Origin: Gammaproteobacteria bacterium HGW-Gammaproteobacteria-13
GTDB taxonomy: Bacteria > Pseudomonadota > Gammaproteobacteria > Pseudomonadales > Pseudomonadaceae
Length of the DNA: 64,000 nt
Assembly: GCA_002840155.1 (NCBI GenBank)
Contig: PGZH01000009.1
Span: forward strand, 223,255-287,254
Direction: 5' to 3'
In this document: one piece after another, positions 34,519 through 43,740 of the stretch
How the letters are laid out: every line of letters starts with the position of its first letter
How positions within the stretch are numbered: the stretch's first letter is position 1
Translations under genes and position numbers: made by a program
The notes under the pieces: model-generated
What the model was told of the DNA's origin: nothing
The model's input: the letters and a program-made list of their open reading frames with translations, nothing else
The model's database searches: none

Positions 34519-35808
34519 ATGACTCGATTTCTTCCGCTCAATCTAGTCTCACTGCTGCTCGTACTGCTCTTTTCCCCGGCGGCCAGTGCTCAGACCTACA
34601 CCTATAGCTGCACCATTCAAGGCTGTACCCCCAAGTCATCTGCTGCTGCAGCTGCCACGCAGTTCTTCAGTCTTCATGAGCCAATAGCCGGCTATAAGTA
34701 CACCTTCGATTCATGCACCAAAACCCAGAGTGATGATTACCAATGCAGGGGCACATCTGTAGCCCTGGGCTCCTATACAACCGTTGTTCTACGCTCAGGC
34801 ACGACCTGCCCACCGGGCTCAACGCTAAACGCACAGGTCGGTGAGTGCGTCCCTGATACGCCAGCAGATTGCCCAGTCGGCACCCCTTTTCTAGCCCGTG
34901 GTAATGGCCCGCTCGTCGGCGCTCCGCGTGTGTTTGTGGCGGCCTCGTCGCCTGGCCCAGTGTGCCGCGATGGCTGCTTTCATGGTGACGGCACCGAGCG
35001 TCCGACCTCCTGCTACCGCAGCCCTGACCCTGGCCAAACTGATCAGGGTTTCTGCAATTACGTCCTGCTTTCCACAGGCGCCAGCTGCTCCGGTGAGTCG
35101 GGTATTCCGGGTGGCAGCGGCCCTGCGCTCAACCCCGAGCCCCCCACCGACCCCGAAGAGCCGCCCAGCGATCCGGACAACCCCTGTTCAGGCATACCCG
35201 GCTACGTCTGGACAGGCACCACCTGCATCAAAGACCCCGGCACTGGTGATGGCGGCGATGGCCCTGGGGACGGCGATGGTGACGGCGATGGCCCTGGCGA
35301 TGGCGATGGCGGTGGCAATAACGGTGGGGGTGATGGTGGCGGCGATAACGGCGGTGGGGATGGCGGCGGCAACAACGGCGGTGGTGATGGCCCTGGCGGT
35401 GACGGCACCGGCAGCAGTGGCGGCGGTAATGGCAACGGCAACGGCAACGGAAATGGCGACGGTGATGGCCAGGGTGACGGCTCGGGCGGTCCAGTGGGTG
35501 GTGCCGGCTGCGAGGGCGAGGCGTGCAAGTTTCAGGCGCCTGAGGGCTACGGCGACGATATCCCCAGCATCTCGCAAAGCCTGCAGCGCCTGTACACCGA
35601 TATCGGCAAATCACCGATAGCCAACGCGGTCTCGGCCATCAAGTTTCCCACGGGCGGCTCCTGCCCCCAGGGCAGCGTCACGTTGTTTAACACCTCGATC
35701 ACCTTCGACACCCATTGCGACCTCTGGGCCCAGATCGCGCCGATCCTCTCGGCGGTGTTCTTAGCCTTCTGGTGCCTGCTGGCCGTGCGTGTCTTCCTCT
35801 CTGCGTAA
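34519..35808 (+). CDS. Attachment protein, pIII/CoaA-like
   Basis: 429 residues: signal peptide (to SPAASA), a Cys-containing N-terminal receptor-binding part, a long Gly/Asp/Asn-rich linker (about residues 240-325, nt 35236-35505), a C-terminal domain with Cys pairs (GCEGEAC, GGSCPQG) and a terminal membrane anchor (IAPILSAVFLAFWCLLAVRVFL). This is the architecture of the filamentous-phage adsorption protein that binds pili and TolA. The linker is built from short degenerate GDG/GNGGG units. Confidence 0.85.
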   Translation: MTRFLPLNLVSLLLVLLFSPAASAQTYTYSCTIQGCTPKSSAAAAATQFFSLHEPIAGYKYTFDSCTKTQSDDYQCRGTSVALGSYTTVVLRSGTTCPPGSTLNAQVGECVPDTPADCPVGTPFLARGNGPLVGAPRVFVAASSPGPVCRDGCFHGDGTERPTSCYRSPDPGQTDQGFCNYVLLSTGASCSGESGIPGGSGPALNPEPPTDPEEPPSDPDNPCSGIPGYVWTGTTCIKDPGTGDGGDGPGDGDGDGDGPGDGDGGGNNGGGDGGGDNGGGDGGGNNGGGDGPGGDGTGSSGGGNGNGNGNGNGDGDGQGDGSGGPVGGAGCEGEACKFQAPEGYGDDIPSISQSLQRLYTDIGKSPIANAVSAIKFPTGGSCPQGSVTLFNTSITFDTHCDLWAQIAPILSAVFLAFWCLLAVRVFLSA

Positions 35809-35819
35809 CAGGTGAACCC

Positions 35820-36164
35820 ATGGATATTCTTGGTTGGATCAAAAAGATCGGCGAGTTCATTTCGAAGATTTGGGATGTCATCGGCTCGTTCTTCAAGTGG
35901 CTGCAGGACGCCTTTAACTGGGTGGTGGATTTCATCCTGGGCTTTCCGGACTACCTGTTCTCACTGGTGGTCGATGGCGTGGTGGGGTTCTTCAACTGGT
36001 TGCCGGTGCCATCGTTTTTCCACTCGGCGGCCAGTGCCTTCTCCAGTGTTCCCCCCGAGGTGGTGTTCTTCGCAGAGGCGTTCCGTATTGGTGAAGGGGT
36101 AACCCTGGTTCTGGGTGCCTACCTGCTGCGCTTCATCCTGCGCCGTATTCCAATCATCGGGTGA
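35820..36164 (+). CDS. Minor coat protein pVI-like (DUF2523 type)
   Basis: 114 residues with an amphipathic Trp/Phe-rich first half (MDILGWIKKIGEFISKIWDV) and membrane segments (FPDYLFSLVVDGVVGFFNWL and VTLVLGAYLLRFILRR). Position between pIII and Zot matches pVI in inoviruses. It starts 11 nt after pIII and ends 3 nt before zot. Confidence 0.82.
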   Translation: MDILGWIKKIGEFISKIWDVIGSFFKWLQDAFNWVVDFILGFPDYLFSLVVDGVVGFFNWLPVPSFFHSAASAFSSVPPEVVFFAEAFRIGEGVTLVLGAYLLRFILRRIPIIG

Positions 36165-36167
36165 CCC

Positions 36168-37271
36168 ATGGCCATTGATGCGTATACCGGCCTGCCGGGC
36201 CACGGCAAAAGCTATGGGGTGGTGGAACACGTGATCATCCCGTCACTGAAACAAAACCGCCTGGTCGTGACCAACATCCCGTTGGTGATTGATGACTTGC
36301 TGATGGACTTTGGCGGGCGCATTGAGCAGCTGCCCGCTGATTGGTTCGAGCGCGAAGACCTCGCCGACTTTGCGCCGCCGGGCTGCGTTCTGGTACTTGA
36401 TGAACTCTGGCGACGCTGGCCCAACGGCATGAAAACCAGCGCCGCATCGGTGCAAGACAAGGCCCTGCTGGCAGAGCACCGCCACCGTGTCGATGGCAAA
36501 GGCCAGTCGATGCGCGTGGTGCTGGTGACCCAGGATCTCGCCCAGATTGCCAGCTGGGTAAAACTGCTGGTCGAAACCACCTACCGCATGCGCAAGCTCA
36601 GCAAAAAAGCCTTCATGGTGGACATCTACCGCGGCGCCGTGACTGGCCCACGCCCCTCAAAAGCGGCGCTACTCAGGCAGACCGCCGGCTCGTTCAAGCC
36701 AGAGGTGTTCCGCTACTACCAGTCAGCCACGCAAAGCGCCAACGGCGCCGTTGGTGATGAATCCAAAGCCGATGGCCGTGGCTCACTGCTGCGTTCCTGG
36801 GGCTTATGGGGCTTGCTGGGAATCGTCGTTGTAGGCGGCCTGTTCGGCGCCTACGGCATCAGCAAATTCTTCTCGCCAGACCGATTTAAACAACCAGAGC
36901 AAACAACCGCCCCCGTCCAACACCCCGCCAAACCAGAGCCACCGCCGACCTCATCAGGGCGCGCGGCTGCCCAGGTGTACAAGACCAAACCCGAAGGGCC
37001 GGTGATGTCGCAAACGTGGCGGGTAGGCGGCTATGTGGTCGCCTCCAAGTACCGAGAAGACGCGCTCAAGGTCTCCACCGTGGTGCTGGCCTCCACCAAC
37101 GGCGGGCGCCGGCTAATCCCCATAACCGACTGCCGCTTTTTCCCCGGTGAACGGGATATGTACTGCGACATCGACGGTGAGCGGGTCACGCCCTGGACAG
37201 GCCGTGGCGCAGTGACCTCGGTGATTGATCCGATTGCGTTGCCAGGGACTTCACCGGCGGCGGCTCGCTAG
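36168..37271 (+). CDS. Zonular occludens toxin-like assembly ATPase (pI)
   Basis: 367 residues. Walker A GLPGHGKS (8-15), Walker B CVLVLDELWRRWP, then a membrane helix (about 208-230, LWGLLGIVVVGGLFGAYGI) and a periplasmic Pro-rich part with a C-terminal Cys pair (TDCRFFPGERDMYCD). It is the inner-membrane motor that extrudes phage DNA while exchanging SSB for coat proteins. Confidence 0.93.
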   Translation: MAIDAYTGLPGHGKSYGVVEHVIIPSLKQNRLVVTNIPLVIDDLLMDFGGRIEQLPADWFEREDLADFAPPGCVLVLDELWRRWPNGMKTSAASVQDKALLAEHRHRVDGKGQSMRVVLVTQDLAQIASWVKLLVETTYRMRKLSKKAFMVDIYRGAVTGPRPSKAALLRQTAGSFKPEVFRYYQSATQSANGAVGDESKADGRGSLLRSWGLWGLLGIVVVGGLFGAYGISKFFSPDRFKQPEQTTAPVQHPAKPEPPPTSSGRAAAQVYKTKPEGPVMSQTWRVGGYVVASKYREDALKVSTVVLASTNGGRRLIPITDCRFFPGERDMYCDIDGERVTPWTGRGAVTSVIDPIALPGTSPAAAR

Positions 37272-37363
37272 CGTAGCGCACCGGGCCGCCGCCCGGTGAC
37301 GTCCCTGTAACACGTCAGATAACCAGAAATTAACTTCCGCATTACTCAGCAATAGGTAAAGCA

Positions 37364-38647
37364 ATGGCAACGGTAAAAGATCATCAGCGTTTGAATGCTC
37401 TGACTGCAGAGGATGACAAACACGGGCGTCTGTTTGTTGACCCGGGCAACTTCACGTTCACCGACCTGTCAGGCGTTCGCCTGCTTCGCTGTGGCGTGGA
37501 TACCGTGCGCCAGCTTTACCGGGGCATGATCCGCCCGGAAGTCATGGCTCTGTTTGAAAAGCCGGGCACCCTGGTCGACTTCGCGGGCCAGCGCTGGCAC
37601 TCGGGCCGGGTAGGGCGGGACTCCGGCTACCAGTACAAGCTGCAGAATGCAGACCTGGGCATCATCCTGCTGGTTAAAAACTTCAACTCCAAGCTGGAGA
37701 ACATCGGCCCCCATCTGAAAATCGAAGTGTCACCCCATGCAATCGACAGCCTGTCGCCGGAACGCCTGCAGGCTCGGTTAGATTTCTATGCATCCCAGGT
37801 GCTCTCCCATGTGGAGATTAACCAGTGTGCCGTCCACCTTGCACTAGACCTGCAGGGCTGGACGCCTCCCGCTGATCTGGTGGCCCGTATGCACTGCAAG
37901 GCCCGCACACAACGCGACATTACCGGCATCAATGAAATCAACTGGGCGACCAAATCCAGCACCTACGGTCGAGGTGAAACGTCGATGTTCGGCTCGGCCA
38001 GCGGTGTGCAGCTGTGTATCTACAACAAGACTGAACAGGCCAAGGCCGCCGACAAGCTCGACTACTGGGAAAGCGTCTGGAAGCGCCGTGACAGCTTCGA
38101 CGATCAAGACCCTGAGAACTATGACCCGGCCCAACCGGTTTGGCGTGTAGAGCTGCGCTATCACCACTCCATCATCCAGCAATTCGCCAGCGGCTCCCTG
38201 GATGTCAAAACCGGTGAGGCTATCGACACACGATCGTTTGCAGCCTTTGCCGGGCATCTGGAAGGCCTGTGGCGCTATGGGCTGCGCCAGTTCAAGTTCC
38301 TCTCCCGGCCGGGCTACTACGCCCCGATCTGGACGCTGATGCGTGATGACGTTCGTGTTGATCTGCCGGTTGATTCGCTGCTCGATGACACTGAATACAA
38401 GCGCTACTACAAGACCTCGCGGGGCTTCTCGGGCAAGAACGTGGAACTCTTCCTGGGAAACTTCGTAAGCCTGCTGGCACGGGAGCGAGTGGGCGCTAGA
38501 AAAGCATTTCATACCCTCAAGGATTGGGACTGCTGGCCAGTCATCCGTGATCACTATGCCGCCAAGGGCATGGATGAAGACGGGCTGTATAAGCACATCA
38601 AAGGTATCTTGGAAGAGCGCAACGTCAGATGGGGCAGGGCAGTCTGA
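37364..38647 (+). CDS. Phage replication initiation protein (pII-like)
   Basis: 427 residues of the phage/plasmid replication protein family found as PA0727-type Rep in Pf4. It has HLALDLQGWTPP, the RHH-type charged core and Tyr residues suited to a nicking role (CIYNKTEQAK, YKRYYKTSRG). It would nick the plus strand for rolling-circle replication. Its stop overlaps the integrase start (TGATG). A 92-bp spacer with a GC hairpin (CACCGGGCCGCCGCCCGGTG) lies upstream, a possible origin element. Confidence 0.8.
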   Translation: MATVKDHQRLNALTAEDDKHGRLFVDPGNFTFTDLSGVRLLRCGVDTVRQLYRGMIRPEVMALFEKPGTLVDFAGQRWHSGRVGRDSGYQYKLQNADLGIILLVKNFNSKLENIGPHLKIEVSPHAIDSLSPERLQARLDFYASQVLSHVEINQCAVHLALDLQGWTPPADLVARMHCKARTQRDITGINEINWATKSSTYGRGETSMFGSASGVQLCIYNKTEQAKAADKLDYWESVWKRRDSFDDQDPENYDPAQPVWRVELRYHHSIIQQFASGSLDVKTGEAIDTRSFAAFAGHLEGLWRYGLRQFKFLSRPGYYAPIWTLMRDDVRVDLPVDSLLDDTEYKRYYKTSRGFSGKNVELFLGNFVSLLARERVGARKAFHTLKDWDCWPVIRDHYAAKGMDEDGLYKHIKGILEERNVRWGRAV

Positions 38648-39648
38648 TGGCTATCGAGCAACTGGCAGACGGACGTTGGAAGGTCGATGTAGAGCCGATC
38701 AAGGGCAAACGCTTCCGTAAGACCTTCAAGACCAAAGGCGAGGCGTCACGCTTTGAAGCAACCTGCAGGGCCAAGGTGATTGAAACGCCAGATTGGGCAC
38801 CCAAGCCAAAGGATCGTCGCAAGCTCTCCGAATTGGCCCAGCGTTACTACGATCTGCACGGACACACCCTGGCGGACTCGGTACGGCTTAAACAGGTATT
38901 GGAAAAGCTGGTGCGCGAGCTGGGCGACCCGGTTGCCGTCAAGTTCACCGCTGACCAGTTCTGCAGACTTCGTGGCCAGCACCTAGCAGACGGTATTCAT
39001 GGCAAGACCCTGAACAACCGACTCGGCTACCTCAAATCACTGTTCAATGAGCTGCACCGCCTGGGCGATATCGACTACCCGAACCCCTTGGCCAAGGTTC
39101 GCCCGCTGCGCCTGCAGGAACGCCCGCTATCGTTCCTTTCCCAGGCACAGATAGCTGAGCTGCTGCAGGCGCTTGATAACTACCCGAACTGCAAGCACCT
39201 GGCGCTGATTGCTCGCGTTTGCCTGGCTACCGGGGCGCGTTGGGGTGAGGCTCAGGGGCTTGTGACTGCGCGGGTAAAAAACGGCGCGGTGACCTTTGCC
39301 AATACCAAATCGCGGCGGACTCGTAGCATCCCGATTCACCCGGCCTTGGAAAAGGCACTGCTCGACTACTTCAAGCAATACGGGCCGTTCCCAAACTGCA
39401 TGCGGCATTTCAGCCGAGTCCTGGAATCAACGTCGATCAAGCTACCGAGAGGTCAGGCTACGCATGTGCTTCGCCATACCTTTGCCAGTCACTTTGTCAT
39501 CACGGGCGGCAACATCCTGACCCTGCAGAAGGTGCTTGGTCACTCGTCCGTCACTATGACCATGCGCTATGCACATCTGGCCCCTGATCACCTGCAGGAT
39601 GCTTTGCGCCGAAATCCCATCTTCGACACTTTTTCGACACCGACCTAG
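38647..39648 (+). CDS. Tyrosine-type phage integrase
   Basis: 333 residues from the ATG at 38647. It has an N-terminal arm-binding/SAM-like part, then the catalytic domain with Arg in ATGARWGEAQGL, the HxLR box VLRHTFASHF, the His in LGHSSVTMTMRYAHL and the nucleophile Tyr in RYAHLAP. It integrates at the adjacent tRNA-Gly. The last codons overlap the TTCGACAC repeats. Confidence 0.94.
   Translation: MAIEQLADGRWKVDVEPIKGKRFRKTFKTKGEASRFEATCRAKVIETPDWAPKPKDRRKLSELAQRYYDLHGHTLADSVRLKQVLEKLVRELGDPVAVKFTADQFCRLRGQHLADGIHGKTLNNRLGYLKSLFNELHRLGDIDYPNPLAKVRPLRLQERPLSFLSQAQIAELLQALDNYPNCKHLALIARVCLATGARWGEAQGLVTARVKNGAVTFANTKSRRTRSIPIHPALEKALLDYFKQYGPFPNCMRHFSRVLESTSIKLPRGQATHVLRHTFASHFVITGGNILTLQKVLGHSSVTMTMRYAHLAPDHLQDALRRNPIFDTFSTPT
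39622..39640. promoter_or_regulatory. Candidate integrase arm-type site, left arm of attP (P)
   Basis: TTCGACAC-TTT-TTCGACAC, identical to 28700-28718, overlapping the 3' end of the integrase gene and 59 bp from the attR core. Confidence 0.55.
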
Positions 39649-39699
39649 GCCAGAAAGCAAAAAGCCCCGAAATCTTGTTAGAAATCAGGGCTTTAAAAA

Positions 39700-39733
39700 C
39701 TGCGATTTGGAGCGGGCGATGGGAATCGAACCC
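39700..39733. repeat. attR core of the filamentous prophage
   Basis: 34 bp identical to 28574-28607, covering the 3' end of the intact tRNA-Gly gene. Confidence 0.92.
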
Positions 39734-39781
39734 ACAGCTCTAGCTTGGGAAGCTAGGGTATTACCACTATACGACGCCCGC
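39708..39781 (-). tRNA. tRNA-Gly (CCC), prophage integration target
   Basis: 74 nt with CCA on the minus strand: acceptor GCGGGCG/CGCCCGC, anticodon loop TTCCCAA (anticodon CCC), T-arm GTGGGTTCGATTCCCAT. The 3' half is supplied by the prophage att sequence, keeping the tRNA intact. Confidence 0.95.
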
Positions 39782-39876
39782 AGCGGGTGCCTTTATACCG
39801 GAAGTCTTGGCCGAAATGAAGCCTGCAGCGCGGCTATCTGTGGATAGGCGCTGCAGGCTTGCGGCGTGGCGGTGGT

Positions 39877-40761
39877 TCATACGGCTATCGCGTGATGCTG
39901 GTCGTGCTGTGGACGGTAGCTGGAGTGGGTGCGTGCCGGGGCTTGCAGGAAGTTCAGCATCACGGTCTGGCTCTGCAGCCAGGCCTTCTTGTGTTCCATA
40001 TCGAGAAAGTGCCCGGCGTTGTTGATGGTGGCGAACTGGCAGTCACTCAGGTACTCGGCAAACACGCGTACGTCATCTGGCGAGGTGTATTCATCGTGCT
40101 CGCCGTTGATAAACAGCAGCGGGATGTCGATGGCCGCCAGGCATTCCATCTGGCAGTGGTTGTCCATGTGCACCACCTGGTTGATGTGTGCGTGCATCTG
40201 CAGGTATTCGTGGCTGTCGAGGCTGCTGATATGGCGCTGGTTGTAGCGCTTGAACAGCGAGGGCAGGTATTTGCCGATGGTGCTGTTGACCAGTTGGCCG
40301 ACGTTTTCGCCGTCGATGGCATGCAGGTAGGTCATGCCTTTTTCCAGGTAGTCGAGCATCGGTGCGTTGAGCAGCGGCGAGAAGGAGGTGATCACCGCCT
40401 TTTCGATACGCGCCGGACGCTGCGCCAGAGCGAGCATGGCGGCGACGCCACCCCAGGAGAACGACAGCAGGTAGTCGACCTGAAACACCTCGATCAGCTC
40501 CAGCAGGATGGCGGCTTCATCTTCCTTGCTGATTGGCCGGCTGTGACTGTTGTGCGGCTTGGACTGGCCAGCGTAGGGCTGGTCGTAAAGCACCACATTG
40601 AACTGCGGCTGCAAGTATTTGATGGTTTGCGCAAAGGCGGCGGTGGTGGCCAGCGAGCCGTTGATCAGGATGATGGTCTTGCGCGCGCTGGGGTTGGCGT
40701 AGAACTCCGTGTGTACCTTGAACGTCCTGTGTATATCGACGACAGCGATGGCTGGCTTCAT
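39877..40761 (-). CDS. phaG: PhaG-type 3-hydroxyacyl-ACP thioesterase/transacylase
   Basis: 294 residues from the ATG at 40761 (AGGAGGAAAC site; a longer frame to 40860 is unlikely). Alpha/beta hydrolase with nucleophile elbow SFSWGG, TIILINGSLATTAAFAQT and NVVLYDQPYAGQSKPHN, and catalytic His in NAGHFLDMEHK. These blocks and the C-terminal QHDQHHAIAV match PhaG more than the related RhlA. PhaG diverts 3-hydroxyacyl-ACP from fatty acid synthesis to medium-chain PHA. Monocistronic. Confidence 0.88.
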   Translation of the reverse strand: MKPAIAVVDIHRTFKVHTEFYANPSARKTIILINGSLATTAAFAQTIKYLQPQFNVVLYDQPYAGQSKPHNSHSRPISKEDEAAILLELIEVFQVDYLLSFSWGGVAAMLALAQRPARIEKAVITSFSPLLNAPMLDYLEKGMTYLHAIDGENVGQLVNSTIGKYLPSLFKRYNQRHISSLDSHEYLQMHAHINQVVHMDNHCQMECLAAIDIPLLFINGEHDEYTSPDDVRVFAEYLSDCQFATINNAGHFLDMEHKKAWLQSQTVMLNFLQAPARTHSSYRPQHDQHHAIAV

Positions 40762-41138
40762 GTCGTTTCCTCCTGGCGCAAAAATGGGCTTGGCAAAACG
40801 GCGGGGCCGTTGAACCGGGCTAAGTAGGACAGTCAGGAAAGCGCCTGGACGTGACAGCAAGATGTCAGGCTGGAGGATTTTATAAGTTATTTATTTTCAA
40901 TCAGTTAGGGCTGAAATAGAGCATCCGTCCACGACCTTTTGGCAGGTGTGGAGCGGCGTCTTTGACCAGGCAGGAACCCATTTCGCGCAGTGCGCAAGTA
41001 ACCGATGGAACGCTTAGATGGCTTTCGTGACCGTTAAGTCACGTTAAGACCTTGTGGTTCGATTTAAGCAGCCGCGTGGGGTGCTGACAAGCCTTAATTT
41101 GCCTTTTCTGCACAAAAACTGTGCGGCTGATCCTGAGC
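40762..41138. other. Intergenic region upstream of phaG
   Basis: 377 bp between phaG and the convergent-oriented end of the rsuA-like gene. It must hold the phaG promoter. I see no repeat, RNA gene or clear regulatory site. Confidence 0.4.
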
Positions 41139-41831
41139 CTAGCTGCTGGCGACTTCTGCGGCGTTAAGCGGCCGGTACTGGCCGGGGGCCAGTTGCGGGT
41201 CGAGTTGGATGGCGCCCATGCTCAGGCGATGCAGGCCGATGACCTTGTTCTGGAAGTGGCCAAACATGCGCTTGACCTGGTGGTAGCGGCCTTCGTGCAG
41301 GGTCAGCAGGGCGCTGTGGCTATCCAGGATGACCAGCTCTGCGGGCAGGGTGGTGAGGTCTTCATAGGCGAAGTACAGGCCGCGGGCGAACACCTCTATG
41401 TACTCAGGGGTGATCGGCTGTTCGGTCTCAACCCGGTAAACCTTGCCCAGGCGGCTGCGCGGCTCGGTGAGGCGGCGTGACCATTGGCCATCGTCGGTGA
41501 TAATCAGCAGGCCGCTGGTATTCAGGTCCAGGCGGCCTGCCAGGTGCAGCTCGGTTTTGTCAGGCTCATCGAGCAAATCCAGCACCGTGCGGTGTTGTTC
41601 ATGCTCGGTGGCGCTGACCACGCCGATGGGTTTGTGCAACATGAAATAGCGTGCGGCTTTGCCGGCTTGCAGCAGCTCGCTATCGACCCCGATACGGCTG
41701 AACTGGCTGACTTCGCACAGACCATCGCAAACCACCGCACCGTCCACTCGCACGCGGCCGCTGGCCAGCAGCTGGCGGGCGGCTTGGCGATTGAGTTGAG
41801 GCAGGTTGCTGAGAAAACGGTCGAGGCGCAT
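41139..41831 (-). CDS. RsuA-family rRNA pseudouridine synthase
   Basis: 230 residues with an N-terminal S4 domain (MRLDRFLSNLPQLNRQAARQLLASGRVRVDG) and the catalytic Asp motif AGRLDLNTSGLLIITDDG. Size and sequence suit RsuA (pseudouridine 516 of 16S rRNA), but RluE/F-type paralogues cannot be fully excluded. The ATG at 41831 lies 3 nt after the CWC gene stop, so they form one operon. Confidence 0.87.
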   Translation of the reverse strand: MRLDRFLSNLPQLNRQAARQLLASGRVRVDGAVVCDGLCEVSQFSRIGVDSELLQAGKAARYFMLHKPIGVVSATEHEQHRTVLDLLDEPDKTELHLAGRLDLNTSGLLIITDDGQWSRRLTEPRSRLGKVYRVETEQPITPEYIEVFARGLYFAYEDLTTLPAELVILDSHSALLTLHEGRYHQVKRMFGHFQNKVIGLHRLSMGAIQLDPQLAPGQYRPLNAAEVASS

Positions 41832-41833
41832 GG

Positions 41834-42040
41834 CTAGTCGGCAGACGGTCCAGGTAGGCCCTGAGCGCAGCGTGGGCACAGGCAGCTGCGGTTGCGCTGC
41901 TCGGGCGGCAGCTTGGCCAGCTGCGCGGCATCGACCGGCACGCTAAAACACCAGCATTCGCTCACCGGTGCGTCGGCGCCAGCCTGGGCGCACTGGTTGA
42001 GCTGCCCGCAGCAGGGGCAGCGGCTGGTGTCATCACTCAC
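41834..42040 (-). CDS. Cysteine-rich CWC family protein
   Basis: 68 residues, with the family motif CWCFSVPV and Cys pairs (CPCCGQLNQC and CLCPRCAQG) typical of this small zinc-ribbon-like family of unknown function. It overlaps the upstream diguanylate cyclase gene by 4 nt and sits just before the pseudouridine synthase gene. Confidence 0.85.
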   Translation of the reverse strand: MSDDTSRCPCCGQLNQCAQAGADAPVSECWCFSVPVDAAQLAKLPPEQRNRSCLCPRCAQGLPGPSAD

Positions 42041-43509
42041 GCGGTTTCTTCACACAGGCGGTTACGGCCGCCCTGTTTGGCCCGGTACAGGGCGCGGTCG
42101 GCGCGGGTGATCAGCTGCTCAAGGGATTCATCGGCATGCAGTTGCGCCAGGCCGATACTGGTGGTGATGCGCAGCTGTGCGCCGTTGAAGCTGATGCTGC
42201 TTTGCTCGGTTTGCTGGCGGATCTTCTCGCCCAGCTCGCGGGCCTGCTCGGGTGTGGTGTCCTTGAGCAGCAGGATAAATTCCTCGCCACCCCAGCGGCA
42301 GATGATGTCGGATTGGCGCACGGTGCTGCGCAGGTTGCTGGCAAAGCGGCGCAGCACTTCATCACCGGCCATATGGCCGTGGCTGTCGTTGAGCTGCTTG
42401 AAGTTGTCCAGGTCGAGCATCAGGGCGCACAGCGCGCTTGGGCTGCGGCGTACTTCCTGCACGGCCTGGTTGGCCAGCAGGTCGAAACCACGACGGTTGG
42501 GCAGCTCGGTGAGCAGGTCGGTGGTGGCCAGGGCGCTGATGCGTCGCTGATAGCGGCGCAGCACCAGGCTGACCAGGCTGATGACGATAACGGTGACCAC
42601 CAGGCAGATCAGCAGATTGAGATACAGCGATTTGCGGATGCCGGCGACCGCGCCGTCTTCATGCTTGTCGACAAACAGGTACCAGTTCAGCTCGGGGATA
42701 AAACGCACATTGAGGAAGTGATCGCGGCCGTGCTCCTGATACTCGAAGTCGCCGCTTTGCGGATGCGGCAGCTTGGCCTGCAGCTCTTCCAGGCCAGGTA
42801 TTTCACTGAGCGACTGGCCAACCCGCGCGCCCATCGGCCCGCCACTGGCGCCGGTGAGTACCAGCAGGCCATTGGTGTCGACGAAGAACACGCTGCGCTC
42901 ATAGCGCTGCTGGTAGGTGTCGATCAGTTTGACCACCGCATCCACGGTCAGGCCAACGCCGGTGGCGCCGATAAAGCGCTGCTGATAGTCGAACACCTTG
43001 TAGTTGATAAACACGGTCATGCGGTCGTCGTTGGCCATGTCGACGTCGACATTGATCTCGTACGGGGTTTGCATGTCGCGCACGCGGAAATACCAGTCAT
43101 CGCGCGGCTCGTCTTCCTGCACCTGCTTGAGCACGCCCTTGGCCTGGTAGTAGGTGTGGGTTTTCTCGGAGACGAAGAAGCTGGTGACCGTGGCGTAATG
43201 CTCCTGCACCTCGCGCAGGTAGCGGGTGATCTGCTCGGGGTCCTTCTCGCCGCCCAGCACCCAGTCGCGCACGTAGGTGTCGCGGGACATCATCGAGGAA
43301 ATCAGGATGGGCCGAACCAGGTCCTTCTGGATTTCCGAGTAGACGTTATCCGAGGTCAGCGGCAGCTCGGTGTTGATGATGCCGGCGCGGATCGAGTCCA
43401 GAGCGGTGTAGTAACTGGCCAGGGAGGTGGCGAGGAAGCCACAACCGAGCAGAACCAGCAGCAGTGCAATCAAGGACCATTGGCGGGTCAGCGGGGATGG
43501 ATGAGACAT
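42037..43509 (-). CDS. Membrane sensor diguanylate cyclase
   Basis: 490 residues. TM1 is about 12-32, then a ~250-residue periplasmic Cache-type sensor, TM2 about 294-316 (LNLLICLVVTVIVISLVSLVL), and a GGDEF domain with the active motif GGEEF and an upstream I-site RQSD five residues before it. It makes c-di-GMP in response to an unknown small ligand. It could influence LapD, encoded 15 kb away, but no direct link is visible. First gene of a three-gene operon. Confidence 0.92.
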   Translation of the reverse strand: MSHPSPLTRQWSLIALLLVLLGCGFLATSLASYYTALDSIRAGIINTELPLTSDNVYSEIQKDLVRPILISSMMSRDTYVRDWVLGGEKDPEQITRYLREVQEHYATVTSFFVSEKTHTYYQAKGVLKQVQEDEPRDDWYFRVRDMQTPYEINVDVDMANDDRMTVFINYKVFDYQQRFIGATGVGLTVDAVVKLIDTYQQRYERSVFFVDTNGLLVLTGASGGPMGARVGQSLSEIPGLEELQAKLPHPQSGDFEYQEHGRDHFLNVRFIPELNWYLFVDKHEDGAVAGIRKSLYLNLLICLVVTVIVISLVSLVLRRYQRRISALATTDLLTELPNRRGFDLLANQAVQEVRRSPSALCALMLDLDNFKQLNDSHGHMAGDEVLRRFASNLRSTVRQSDIICRWGGEEFILLLKDTTPEQARELGEKIRQQTEQSSISFNGAQLRITTSIGLAQLHADESLEQLITRADRALYRAKQGGRNRLCEETA

Positions 43510-43740
43510 GCAAGGCTCTGCTGGTTAAATAATCGCCGCATTGTAGCGTTCGGCAACCGCCGGCGCTGCTGAAACATCGGAGTCTGGCCGATTTGCCGGC
43601 AGCCATGGCGCTTGCTGCGCCAGGCCTTGAGGACTAAGGTGCGGCAACACGAAGAGTCTCCTTGGTGACCCGTACCGCCGCCCGGCGTGCGCCTTGCTGA
43701 TCTGCCCCTGACCGCAGTCCTTTCAGCACACCGAGCCGCC

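Larger units (their letters stand above)
28574..39733. mobile_element. Pf-like filamentous (inovirus) prophage in tRNA-Gly
   Basis: An 11.16-kb element bounded by 34-bp direct repeats. Gene order is AT-rich cargo, repressor (minus), early genes, ssDNA-binding protein, coat proteins, a terminator after the major coat gene, pIII-like adhesin, pVI-like protein, Zot/pI, replication initiator, tyrosine integrase and tRNA-Gly. This follows the modular order of Pf1/Pf4 phages. All core genes look intact, so excision and replication are plausible. Confidence 0.93.

Noticed and set aside
35188-35620. Alternative-frame proteins (His/Arg-rich, Ala/Val-rich, Pro-rich) across the Gly-rich linker
   Set aside because: All arise from the same short DNA repeats in other frames; the pIII frame is the one with signal peptide and membrane anchor.
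39877-40761. RhlA (rhamnolipid HAA synthase)
   Set aside because: Same family, but N-terminal and C-terminal blocks fit PhaG better, and no rhlB follows.
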